From positions 1-40,871 of the forward strand of contig MNJS01000037.1 in the NCBI GenBank assembly GCA_001920395.1: a stretch of 40,871 bases of DNA, given 5' to 3'. The translations under genes and the position numbers were made by a program. A model generated the notes under the pieces. The model had not been told where the DNA came from. It did no database searches and saw only the letters and a list, made by a program, of their open reading frames with translations. This document shows positions 30,200-38,554 of this stretch, piece by piece. Numbering within the stretch: position 1 is the stretch's first letter; every line of letters starts with the position of its first letter. Source of the DNA: Thaumarchaeota archaeon 13_1_20CM_2_39_20 (GTDB lineage: Archaea; Thermoproteota; Nitrososphaeria; Nitrososphaerales; Nitrosopumilaceae).

Positions 30200-30789
30200 G
30201 TTAAAGAAGACTCGCTTTTAGGACGCGTTTCTTTGTATTTGGCTATCTTATTGCCTTCTTCGTTTACAACATGATCAATACTCAGGAGTCTCTCTCTGAG
30301 ATTGCCGATTATAGCTGCTACGTCGTCTGCTTCCCTTTCAACCTGGCTTCTCTTTTGCTGAAGCGTCTTTATGCCCAGTTTTTCCTCCTCAATGTACTGA
30401 TCAACCTTTATCAACTTCTCTTTTAGATTCTTAATGTCAACAGATTCGTCTTCGATGCTTTTTTCAAGACCAGTCCGCTTATCTTTTAGATTCTTTATCA
30501 TCAGACCAACATAATCAATTGCTTCCTCGAGCTTTGTTCGTTTGTCCATCAGAGCCCTGATTCCTATGTCATCAGTCGCACTCATACTGGTTTGTTGAAT
30601 AGGCTCCGGTATTTTTACCTGTTCAGGAGGACGAGGTTTTGGTTCTTCAATGACTTCGGGAGTCTGGTCAGGTTTCATCTCCTCTGGTTCATATTCCACG
30701 GTCTTTGAAGCAAGATCTACGTTACCCTCGTCCTTTGTAGGAGGTATGTGTTTTGGTTCGTCCTTTTTCTTACGGAACCTTTCAAACAT
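30196..30789 (-). CDS. Coiled-coil protein built of five exact 21-residue repeats
   Basis: 197 aa from ATG 30789; TTG 30816 lies only about a TATA-box length from TTTTTATATATTG and is unlikely as start. Residues 1-70 are charged and proline-rich (FRKKKDEPKHIPPTKDE, EEPKPRPPEQVKIPEP). From residue 77 the pattern I-x-x-L-x-x-K/R recurs exactly every 21 residues (77, 98, 119, 140, 161, 182), three heptads each. This would form a long continuous coiled coil. It resembles the helical part of CdvA-like proteins but has no PRC-barrel. Probably structural or scaffolding; no enzyme motif. Confidence 0.75.
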   Translation of the reverse strand: MFERFRKKKDEPKHIPPTKDEGNVDLASKTVEYEPEEMKPDQTPEVIEEPKPRPPEQVKIPEPIQQTSMSATDDIGIRALMDKRTKLEEAIDYVGLMIKNLKDKRTGLEKSIEDESVDIKNLKEKLIKVDQYIEEEKLGIKTLQQKRSQVEREADDVAAIIGNLRERLLSIDHVVNEEGNKIAKYKETRPKSESSLT

Positions 30790-30946
30790 ATCGCTTATGA
30801 GTACTGTTATTCGCAATATATAAAAAGTTAATAGATAGAAGAATTGGCAACTTTAGGTTATAGATGGTCTTTTGAGCTTGATTTAGTCGATCTACCAGCT
30901 TGAAGCCAAGATATATTTAGAGAATTGAAAACTTGCTTCTCATTAC

Positions 30947-31330
30947 TTGAAGAGCAATAGCCGCAAAATAGACCTCCTTCCAATTGTAGAGTACATCTTG
31001 GAACTAGACCCAATGATGCGATTTGCGGCAATAATAGACCTGAAAGGCAACATATCAGAGGGTATAATGAAAGAAGGCAAGACTTCACTGGAATCACAAA
31101 AGGAAGAAGAACACTTTTGCAAACAAGTGGCAATAGGGAGGAAGATGAGACAAGAATTTGACAAGAGTCTTGGACCCGTCAATTATGTGCAAATCGAGCG
31201 CCAAAAGGTCACTCAGATTGTGCTCTACCCAAAACGTAAAACAGTTTACGTTACTATGGAACGAAACATGAACACAGCACGAAAGCTGGAAATTATAAAG
31301 CTTGTCAAGAAGAGAACCGCGAAATTATAA
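30947..31330 (+). CDS. DUF6659-type roadblock-like protein
   Basis: 127 aa from TTG 30947. TATA-like ATATATTTA at about 30909-30917 gives a start a few nt before the TTG. FAAIIDLKGNISEGIMKEGK matches FAGIINKQGRIMDNVCKKE of the protein at 19808-20203, and VNYVQIERQKVTQIVLYPKR matches its central strands; the two are paralogues. The ending is basic (RKLEIIKLVKKRTAKL). Divergent from the coiled-coil gene, with a 157-bp gap. Role unknown; roadblock-like folds often pair with GTPases or coiled-coil scaffolds. Confidence 0.78.
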   Translation: MKSNSRKIDLLPIVEYILELDPMMRFAAIIDLKGNISEGIMKEGKTSLESQKEEEHFCKQVAIGRKMRQEFDKSLGPVNYVQIERQKVTQIVLYPKRKTVYVTMERNMNTARKLEIIKLVKKRTAKL

Positions 31331-31370
31331 AAAATAAAGAAAAAGTCGTTTTTTTACACAGCTGGATCTG

Positions 31371-31691
31371 TTATGCTGCAGGTTGTGGGGTTCCTTCGCC
31401 TGCCAAATCAGCAGTAGCAAAGCGTCCGCCTACTTGTGTAATCTTTACTTTTACGTTCTGACCTGCTTGTCCGCCTTTGACAAATATAACAAAGCCTTCT
31501 ATTCTTGCGATACCGTCTCCCTTTCTACTGATCTCAGTTATGGATACCTCGTACTCTTTACCAGTTTCTACTGGTTTTGGCCTGTCATCAAATCGTCGTC
31601 CGTCGCCAAATCGTCGTCTTCCACCATAACCTCTATTTCCACTGTATCCTTGGTTTTGACTTTCACCAAAACCAGAGTCATTAAAGCTCAC
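31371..31691 (-). CDS. TRAM-domain RNA-binding protein with RGG-like tail
   Basis: 106 aa. Residues 1-38 are Gly/Arg/Asn-rich (SGNRGYGGRRRFGDGRRFDD), like RGG boxes. Residues 42-100 form a TRAM domain: GKEYEVSITEISRKGDGIAR, IEGFVIFVKGGQAGQNVKVK. Stand-alone TRAM proteins act as RNA chaperones in archaea, roughly in the place of bacterial cold-shock proteins. The TRAM stop lies 41 bp past the convergent roadblock-like stop. Confidence 0.92.
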   Translation of the reverse strand: MSFNDSGFGESQNQGYSGNRGYGGRRRFGDGRRFDDRPKPVETGKEYEVSITEISRKGDGIARIEGFVIFVKGGQAGQNVKVKITQVGGRFATADLAGEGTPQPAA

Positions 31692-31861
31692 CGTTGCACC
31701 TCCTATGTTGCTAACCCTATCGCAATACCATATAAAATCTGTTCAAAATGTGAAGAAACCCTTAGGGGATGGATTGTGCCCGCGCTTCGTAATTGTCTCA
31801 AATTTAATCCATTTCAGTACGTGAAATAGCCGTTCCGCTAGGTGTTCCGCTTTGGCGTTCC

Positions 31862-32188
31862 ATGATGTCCCTCATAAAAGATCGGTTCTATACAACTGTC
31901 ATGTCAAAGCAACAATACAGATCTGAAATGGGAATCATTGCAGATATCTTAGGCGTGACGATGGACGGCGGAGCACAAGGAGTAATTGTCTCTGCTATAT
32001 CCAGAAGGGCAAATCTCTCGCACTATGCTGTGCTTGAGAAATGTCAGAAGCTTATAGATGCAGGTTTGGTAGAATCTATGAAGGCTGAACGAAACAGACT
32101 ATTTAAGATTACAGAAAAGGGCATCAGATTCTTCCAAGAATTCCAAAGATTTCAGACCATAGTGCAGGGAATGAACCTAAGGTATTAA
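31862..32188 (+). CDS. Winged-helix DNA-binding protein, first gene of the membrane-regulator operon
   Basis: 108 aa. A wHTH is seen in VSAISRRANLSHYAVLEKCQ (recognition helix) with KLIDAGLVESMKAERNRLFK as wing, followed by the helix GIRFFQEFQRF. Such single-wing proteins are abundant in thaumarchaea. ATG 31862 is followed by a second ATG. The stop is 3 bp before the start of the membrane-bound regulator, suggesting coupling, and all three genes 31862-34851 are one operon. Confidence 0.87.
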   Translation: MMSLIKDRFYTTVMSKQQYRSEMGIIADILGVTMDGGAQGVIVSAISRRANLSHYAVLEKCQKLIDAGLVESMKAERNRLFKITEKGIRFFQEFQRFQTIVQGMNLRY

Positions 32189-32191
32189 GGA

Positions 32192-33385
32192 ATGAACCAA
32201 GAAGTAGAGGTGCTACCTGCACAAGAGGCATTACCGGAAGGAATGCTTTTTGTAAGGATCACTTGTATCCTCACAGCAATGGTAAGGGCGCCGATAGTAG
32301 CTGTATGCTTTTTTTTACTTGCAGTCTCTTCTTTTGTTCAATATGCCCTAAGCTCACCTAAGGTTCTTGACTTTACCATCTACGCAGACGGAACAACTCA
32401 TGTTTTCTATCAGACCGATGTAGATCCACAATCACCAGATTTTACTCTAAATCTCTACGGTAAATCTGTGGACAGTCTTGTAGTAGAAGATGAAAATGGA
32501 ACATTACTTTCAAGCAAAGTAGACAACAATTCAGTAGTAATAGAGACTCTCGGGGCATCTACAATTAAAGCAGATTATGATACATCTGATCTGGTATCAA
32601 AAAGTGGCAAGACATGGACGTTCCATGTAGATTCAGCGGTTGATTACTCTGTACAGCTGCCAAAAAATACGGTGATAGTAGGAATGAGTATAACACCACT
32701 AAACATGCAGATAGTCGATGATCAATCACTAATTTCATTGCCAAGTGGATCTGCAGATATTAGCTATCTTTTTGGTGTGCTAGGTACTAGTCAGACTGCG
32801 ACTTCAGCTATCGAGAAAGCTCAGGATATCATCAACACTGTTAATTCCCAGGGCATTAAGACTCCAATGGCTATTGCAAAACTGAAAGAGGCTAATTCAG
32901 CATTTAATCAAGGAAAGTATTCTGACGCAGAAGCACTGGCCAATACGGCAAAGAACTTGGCTGTGCAGGAGAACCAGACGGCGTATTCTCTACCAAAGAA
33001 TTCTCCAGATAATACCATTTCCATTTTAATCGCTGGTGGCGTTGCAGCAGCTAGCGCTACCGCATTTCTTATAATTAAAAAAGCAAGAACCAGGCCAGTA
33101 ATTGTTGCTGAACTGCCAAAAAGCAATTACTTACCACCTGATAAAGAAACAATATTCAAACTCAAACCAGAGCTCCGTCAAGAGGACAAAGAGATAGTAA
33201 CATTCATTTCAGAAAAGGGAGGTCGGGTGTATGAAAGTGAACTGCGCAAGAAATTCCTGTTGCCACGCACTACCACGTGGCGTGCCGTAAAGCGACTCGA
33301 AAGAGAGGGCATAGTTGAAATAGAAAAGGTAGATCAGCAAAATCTTATAAGGTTACGAAAAATTGGGGAGGAAGGACAAGAATGA
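32192..33385 (+). CDS. Membrane-anchored transcription factor: outer sensor domain, TM helix, cytoplasmic wHTH
   Basis: 397 aa. Hydrophobic segment about 32-52 (signal anchor; ATG 32279 at residue 30 is an alternative start), an exported beta-rich domain about 55-200 (FTIYADGTTHVFYQTDVDPQ), a helical hairpin about 205-260 (KLKEANSAFNQGKYSDAEAL), TM helix about 276-296, then a cytoplasmic wHTH at about 330-393 (EDKEIVTFISEKGGRVYESE through LERE and VRL-like wing). This is the COG2512 layout of predicted membrane-associated transcriptional regulators: a one-component sensor that reads the outside and binds DNA inside. It overlaps the secreted-protein gene by 4 bp (ATGA). Confidence 0.88.
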   Translation: MNQEVEVLPAQEALPEGMLFVRITCILTAMVRAPIVAVCFFLLAVSSFVQYALSSPKVLDFTIYADGTTHVFYQTDVDPQSPDFTLNLYGKSVDSLVVEDENGTLLSSKVDNNSVVIETLGASTIKADYDTSDLVSKSGKTWTFHVDSAVDYSVQLPKNTVIVGMSITPLNMQIVDDQSLISLPSGSADISYLFGVLGTSQTATSAIEKAQDIINTVNSQGIKTPMAIAKLKEANSAFNQGKYSDAEALANTAKNLAVQENQTAYSLPKNSPDNTISILIAGGVAAASATAFLIIKKARTRPVIVAELPKSNYLPPDKETIFKLKPELRQEDKEIVTFISEKGGRVYESELRKKFLLPRTTTWRAVKRLEREGIVEIEKVDQQNLIRLRKIGEEGQE

Positions 33386-34851
33386 AAATGTTATCTTTTG
33401 CGCTAATAGCTTTGGTTGGAACTATGATGCTGAATATTCCCATGCAATCTTTTGCCGATCCACAGTTGGATACATTGCTTAGGATTGCTACCCAAGCTAG
33501 AGACAATCTTAGCATAACCATTTCGCAGATCAATAATGTACCTGATGAAATTGCCAAGCTTTACAATCAAGGTTCTGCTGAAACTGATAACTTGGCAAAG
33601 GCCGTAGACCAGCACGATGATACTTCAGCTAAACAGCATTTTCTTTCTGCAATGCAATTCTTCAAAACCACAAATGACAAGATAAATTCTCTTAACGCTA
33701 CAGTATCCACTGATCAGCAACGAGCAGATCTACTCCGATTACAGAGCGAAATTACTAGAATGGATAACATTGGAAAAAGATTGAAAACTATATCTATTAA
33801 CAATCACGTTGATATAGATTTTACGACACTTGATCAATTTCTTCAAACTGCAAGACAAGATCTTGATGCGGGTAATATTGAAGATGCATCAAAAGCAATT
33901 CAAAGCGCGAACCGATTTGTAGTTGATGCACATCACTCACTTGCCACGGTTGCAAAACAAAGAACATCGGACAGAGCCAAAGACTTTACAGAGAAGCAAA
34001 TCGAAAGATTCAACAATCAAAACATCACATCCATAACGCCTCTACCTCCAGCTTCTATTCAGAATAGTACCAACGCAACTCAAGAAAATCCACAAGAAAT
34101 GGTTTCTAAGTTGAGGAAGCTTGTATCAGAAGGAAAGGTGGATGAAGCAATAAATGTAATAAAATCACTTGAGGCGTATCAAAAGGAAAAGACAAACGGG
34201 GGCCTGAGACAATCTTCAGATAAAACTTCTGGCAATGTTTCCAATAATATAACTGAAGCCAATAATCCTCCGGCAAATCCATCAACTAATGAAACGATAA
34301 CGAATTCTAGTACGATAAACTCGCCTATGGTCACTAACTCAACCCAAATATCAATAACAGTAAATTCAGTGAACCAATCTGGAAACCCAATCACTGGTAT
34401 GTGGACTGTACTTCGTTATGCTAATGGGACTACCATAACAAGCGGTTTTACACCAGTAACCTTCACAGCCACATCTGGGATTCAGTATGTTGTCCATGTA
34501 GGAAATTATCAGAATGCCGTGTTTAATCACTGGAACGATGGGAACACAAGCAGCTATAAAACAATCACACCTGCACAGAACGTTACCTTGACTGCGTACT
34601 ATTCCACCGGTACTACTGGCGCGATTGTTCCATCTGCCAAACAGAATTTACAATCGACTTCTTCCGGCAGTAATGCTTCCAATGCCACAGAAATAGGCAA
34701 CGGAACTGTAACCAACAAAACTAAATCATCTCAAGGAACCTCTGCAGTCACGGTGGGATCAGGACAAGAAGATAATGTAAAAAAAAACTTTGATAAAAAC
34801 CAAAGAGGAGATTTTAAGAAAGGAAAGGGACGCCAAAATTCTGATAATTAA
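33382..34851 (+). CDS. Secreted, sequon-rich protein with helical repeats and a beta domain
   Basis: 489 aa. Signal peptide 1-25 (ends FADP). Residues about 30-200 are helical with repeated hairpins (LQTARQDLDAGNIEDASKAI; KLRKLVSEGKVDEAINVIKS), like the hairpin in the regulator next to it. About 325-410 is a beta domain (ISITVNSVNQSGNPITGMWT, YVVHVGNYQNAVFNHWNDGN). Linkers hold well over ten N-x-S/T sites, pointing to glycosylation outside the cell. The C-terminus is basic and Lys-rich. Starts inside the regulator stop (ATGA), so it may be the signal partner or the effector. No enzyme motif. Confidence 0.82.
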   Translation: MKMLSFALIALVGTMMLNIPMQSFADPQLDTLLRIATQARDNLSITISQINNVPDEIAKLYNQGSAETDNLAKAVDQHDDTSAKQHFLSAMQFFKTTNDKINSLNATVSTDQQRADLLRLQSEITRMDNIGKRLKTISINNHVDIDFTTLDQFLQTARQDLDAGNIEDASKAIQSANRFVVDAHHSLATVAKQRTSDRAKDFTEKQIERFNNQNITSITPLPPASIQNSTNATQENPQEMVSKLRKLVSEGKVDEAINVIKSLEAYQKEKTNGGLRQSSDKTSGNVSNNITEANNPPANPSTNETITNSSTINSPMVTNSTQISITVNSVNQSGNPITGMWTVLRYANGTTITSGFTPVTFTATSGIQYVVHVGNYQNAVFNHWNDGNTSSYKTITPAQNVTLTAYYSTGTTGAIVPSAKQNLQSTSSGSNASNATEIGNGTVTNKTKSSQGTSAVTVGSGQEDNVKKNFDKNQRGDFKKGKGRQNSDN

Positions 34852-34933
34852 GACAAAATCATAATAAGCTAAGATTCTGTCCAAAATTAGTGCCCACATT
34901 AAGGTTAATTTTAGGAATATTCAGTGTTTTACC

Positions 34934-35155
34934 ATGAAATGGTCTGGATGGCCATTAACAGTGATAATAACAGCAGTTTCTCTTGCAATATCTTATGCCC
35001 TTTTCCAATTAGGCATTTACTTTTTCTTCTTACCAATAATCTTCATTCCATTCCTAAGATTTTTCAAAACTGCACGGGCATCACGTGTTTGTCCTGTTTG
35101 CGGCTTGAATTCATCTGGAAGCTATTGTACACGATGTGGCAGGAAGCTTTCATAA
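34934..35155 (+). CDS. Membrane protein with C-terminal zinc ribbon
   Basis: 73 aa. One or two TM helices (about 5-43), then CPVCGLNSSGSYCTRCGRKL, a compact zinc ribbon with CxxC pairs, facing the cytoplasm by the positive rule. Similar short zinc-ribbon membrane proteins are common in archaea. Unknown function. It lies 82 bp after the secreted-protein gene. Confidence 0.75.
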   Translation: MKWSGWPLTVIITAVSLAISYALFQLGIYFFFLPIIFIPFLRFFKTARASRVCPVCGLNSSGSYCTRCGRKLS

Positions 35156-35173
35156 AATTCATATAGATTTTGG

Positions 35174-35386
35174 ATGCGAACAGAGGAGATGACTTCAAGA
35201 CCAATCTCATTGGGAGTAGGAATTCCAATGATAGTCGTAGGTGCAATACTTGCAGTATTGTTGGCTCCAACACAACAGGTTCTGAAGGATACAATAGAGT
35301 TCATAGGAAGTCTCATTGGAATATTGGGCGTGCTAATCTTCATTGCTGGCTTGTTTGTTAGAAAAGTACCTGAGATTTCCTCTTAG
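35174..35386 (+). CDS. Small membrane protein, two TM helices
   Basis: 70 aa from ATG 35174. TM helices at about 13-31 and 42-62. Charged ends MRTEEMTSRP and VRKVPEISS. It follows the zinc-ribbon gene by 18 bp. Stop overlaps that of the convergent NHL gene in TTAG 35383-35386. Family unknown. Confidence 0.65.
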   Translation: MRTEEMTSRPISLGVGIPMIVVGAILAVLLAPTQQVLKDTIEFIGSLIGILGVLIFIAGLFVRKVPEISS

Positions 35387-37758
35387 ACCTTAACAATTCC
35401 TGATTCAATAAGATACTGAATTGTCATAGCAAATGTTTTATCATCAATCTGTCCTGAAGACCACAATCCTGCATTTGCTTTAAGCCAGTCAGGTATTTTT
35501 ACAGCGTTTATCTGCTTAGCAAAAGGAGCTTTTATCAATCCTTGCCTTATCATGTAGCTTATTCCTTGTGCGAAATCAGTTTTGTCCAACACTCCAGCTG
35601 ACCACCACGCAGCGCTATCCCTCACCCAAATAGGAGTAGCTATTTTACCAGATTTGGCGTACGAAAATTTTTGTATGTTACTATTTTTCTTATCTACTAC
35701 GTAGATGTTGCCTGCAGAATCAATTGCAACTCCCACTGGTTCTCCAAACTGTCCAGGGCCTCTTCCTTCAGTACCCCAGCTTAAAATAAAGTTTCCATAA
35801 ACATCAAATTTTTGTATTCTATGATTGCCTGTATCAACGACATAAAAGTTGTCTTTGGAATCAACAGCTACCGCAGATGGATTGCTGAATCTGCCCTCCT
35901 CGGTTCCGCTGGAACCAAAAAAGTTTTTGAAATCACCAATACTGGAATACTCTAGGATTTTATCGTCGGTAGAAACTGCGTACAAATCATCTGTAGAGTC
36001 AAATGCTATTGCATCAATGGCAGGGAAACTTGCGTATTTGGTAAGTGGGGAATGTATCTGGTATTTGTAAATGTCTCTAGTATCAAATATTTGAATGGTG
36101 TTTCGGCCAGAATCTGCCACAAACAAATCGCCAATCCCGTCTGAAGCTATTGCTACTGGCATGTGAAACATAGAGGGTATATCACCATAGCTTCCCCAAG
36201 CAAAAAGAAAATTTCCGCTTTTGTCAAACATTTGAATTCTAGCATTTCCAGAATCTGCAACAAAAACATATTTTTTGTTCACAAACATACCAGTTGGATG
36301 CTTAAATTGACCATTTGACGAGCCCCAACTCCCCCAATAAAGAACCAAGGTCCCGTTTGGGCCTAACTTCTCCACTTTAGAGTCCCCAGAATCTACAACA
36401 TAGACATTGTCGTCTGAGTCGATTGCAATACCAGCTGGTTCGGTGAAATTTGTGGAACCAAATTTGGATACAAAAGTGGGAACAGCAAACTTTTTTGTGT
36501 CAAGTATTTCTTTATCATCTGTTCTGGCCGCATAAACATAAAAAGATTCAGATCTTACTACCCCACCATAATTGACGTAGAATTTCCAAGTTCCAGCGGT
36601 GTAATTATTAGCTATCCTATGTGGTACAATTGTATCATTGGTCACCATAGGTAATGATATCTCTGGGTGCTGTGTGCCGTTTGGATCTGCTATCCACGTG
36701 CTTATTGAATCAGCTATGACACTAGATGTGTGAATTTTTGCGTGAACAATTTCACCCCGTCTGTAATTTAGTTTGTCGAGCATGATTTGTAGATCAATGT
36801 TTGGTATCTTGTTAGTTTTAGCTGCTACATTAAAATGCCCTGTCTTGGTAACCCCGCCGTATTGAACCTCAAATCTGTACGTTCCTATCTTCTGCGCAAT
36901 ATTCTTCAGAACTAAAGAAGTATGGATCGATTCTACATGAAATTGACTACTGGTTACGTTTCCAGCAGGATCGGTTATTTTCAATGTGCCCGTGGACTCG
37001 GCGACTCTTGTGAAAACTAGGTCGATACTGACATTATCGTCCTGAATATAGGTAGCAGAATTGGTTTGTGCAGTTATTTCCATTAGCTTGGATATATCAC
37101 CCAGAGTGAAGGGTGCCTCAACAACTGTATTGTAGTACTGGATCCTCAACTTGTACAAGCCAGGTGGATTGTACTTTGAAAGCTCAATTAAAGGGAAATT
37201 GTACACTATACTTTGTTGCAGGGCCCTGATATCTATTTGCGCCATGCTATTTGCGGGATTTCCTTTTTTATCAAAAAAATTCAGATGATATAATTTAGCA
37301 AGATTAGAGTTCGGATTGTAATAAGATGTGGTAATGTTTATTTGCATTTTATCAGGTTCATAATACAGCTCTTTGTCAGTAAGAACAGTCAATGTGATTG
37401 GACTAACACTAAAGTGAATTGTTTCCTTTACACCATTATACAGGTAATCAATTGACCATGTGCCAAAGTAATTGTCAGACGCATCACGTATAATTTGGTG
37501 TACTGTAGTTCCCATGCCTATGTCGTAAAGCGTACCTGATGTCATTGAATTGTCTGGTCTATGAGCTACCCACGTAATGGGTCCTCCACTATATCCACTA
37601 ATGCTTAGATTAACCTTTATCCAGTCGTTTGGCCCAAAAACTGGCTCCTGAGGAACAGCTGATATTGTCACAGCATTTGCATCTTGGTAACTCAGAAAAG
37701 TTATCACAACCAACAATCCGAGCAAAAAAATGAGTTTTTGCACTGTAGAGTGTCTCAT
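35383..37758 (-). CDS. Large secreted protein: Ig-like domains, NHL beta-propeller, two C-terminal repeats
   Basis: About 791 aa from ATG 37758, where the signal peptide begins (MRHSTVQKLIFLLGLLVV...DANA); TTG 37806 would add 16 polar residues and lies next to the likely TATA box. Four beta-sandwich modules with IRDASDNYFGTWSIDY-type ends cover about 30-420. A six-bladed NHL propeller (about 430-715) has repeats such as EPAGIAIDSDDNVYVVDSGD and NPSAVAVDSKDNFYVVDTGN. Two ~45-aa repeats at the end read IPDWLKANAGLWSSGQIDDK, then FxxxIQYLIxxGIV, a motif frequent in thaumarchaeal exported proteins. Likely a surface-anchored binding protein; ligand unknown. Confidence 0.85.
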   Translation of the reverse strand: MRHSTVQKLIFLLGLLVVITFLSYQDANAVTISAVPQEPVFGPNDWIKVNLSISGYSGGPITWVAHRPDNSMTSGTLYDIGMGTTVHQIIRDASDNYFGTWSIDYLYNGVKETIHFSVSPITLTVLTDKELYYEPDKMQINITTSYYNPNSNLAKLYHLNFFDKKGNPANSMAQIDIRALQQSIVYNFPLIELSKYNPPGLYKLRIQYYNTVVEAPFTLGDISKLMEITAQTNSATYIQDDNVSIDLVFTRVAESTGTLKITDPAGNVTSSQFHVESIHTSLVLKNIAQKIGTYRFEVQYGGVTKTGHFNVAAKTNKIPNIDLQIMLDKLNYRRGEIVHAKIHTSSVIADSISTWIADPNGTQHPEISLPMVTNDTIVPHRIANNYTAGTWKFYVNYGGVVRSESFYVYAARTDDKEILDTKKFAVPTFVSKFGSTNFTEPAGIAIDSDDNVYVVDSGDSKVEKLGPNGTLVLYWGSWGSSNGQFKHPTGMFVNKKYVFVADSGNARIQMFDKSGNFLFAWGSYGDIPSMFHMPVAIASDGIGDLFVADSGRNTIQIFDTRDIYKYQIHSPLTKYASFPAIDAIAFDSTDDLYAVSTDDKILEYSSIGDFKNFFGSSGTEEGRFSNPSAVAVDSKDNFYVVDTGNHRIQKFDVYGNFILSWGTEGRGPGQFGEPVGVAIDSAGNIYVVDKKNSNIQKFSYAKSGKIATPIWVRDSAAWWSAGVLDKTDFAQGISYMIRQGLIKAPFAKQINAVKIPDWLKANAGLWSSGQIDDKTFAMTIQYLIESGIVKV

Positions 37759-37840
37759 TTCAACAAATAAATCATTTTGGTGAAGATTGTTGCTCACAAA
37801 ATCCAATTAAATAAATATTGATTAAGTACAGATCGATTGC

Positions 37841-38554
37841 TTGAAAGTAAGACTTTATGAGATATTCACATCAATTGAAGGTGAAGGACTATTATACGGT
37901 ACAAAGACCCTTTTCGTGAGGCTTGCAGGTTGTCCTTTCAAATGCTTTTATTGCGACACAAAAGATGCAATTCCAATGAACTCTGGTCAGCAGTATGAAC
38001 TTGACGAAGCAAAAAAGATGATTGAAAGGAGTTTGGAAAAAAATACTTACAAGGTAAATTTTACTGGTGGCGATCCACTAGCACAATCTGAAGCGGTATC
38101 AGAGTTGGCAAGGTTTGTCCAGCTAAAGAAGATTCCTTCCTATCTAGAATCGTCGTGTTATGATTCAACAAGGTTTGCACAGGTTCTTCCTTACTTAGAT
38201 TTTATTAAAATAGAATTTAAGACTCCTGATTCAGAATTCGTTGATTCAAAACATTATTCTAAACTCTTGGAAAATGAGCTTGACTGTCTTAGACTCTCAG
38301 TAGAGTCAAAAAAAGTTACGTATATCAAAGTGGTAGTGAGTTCGAAGACCGAACTTGGCCCCTTTAAGAAACTTCTCAAGAGAATTTTTCAGAGCACATC
38401 AAAATCATCACTTGCAGGATTTATAATACAGCCCACGTATGGTATTGCAGAGCCAAGTTTGGAACAACTCTTAAGCTTTTATGACGAAGTTCATGCTTAT
38501 TACGAGGAAGTCCGTATAGTACCTCAAATTCATAAATTCATAGGAGCACCATGA
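37841..38554 (+). CDS. queE: 7-carboxy-7-deazaguanine synthase
   Basis: 237 aa from TTG 37841. Radical-SAM cluster site CPFKCFYC (C31, C35, C38), preceded by EIFTSIEGEG and followed by NFTGGDPL, all typical of QueE. It turns 6-carboxytetrahydropterin into CDG, on the path to preQ0 and archaeosine. The 82-bp gap to the NHL gene holds AATAAATAT (about 37812-37820) as TATA. Stop overlaps the folE start, so the pair is coupled. Confidence 0.94.
   Translation: MKVRLYEIFTSIEGEGLLYGTKTLFVRLAGCPFKCFYCDTKDAIPMNSGQQYELDEAKKMIERSLEKNTYKVNFTGGDPLAQSEAVSELARFVQLKKIPSYLESSCYDSTRFAQVLPYLDFIKIEFKTPDSEFVDSKHYSKLLENELDCLRLSVESKKVTYIKVVVSSKTELGPFKKLLKRIFQSTSKSSLAGFIIQPTYGIAEPSLEQLLSFYDEVHAYYEEVRIVPQIHKFIGAP

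Noticed and set aside
30900-31182. Minus-strand ORFs of 79-91 aa opposite the roadblock-like gene
   Set aside because: Shadow frames; the plus-strand gene has a paralogue and a promoter.
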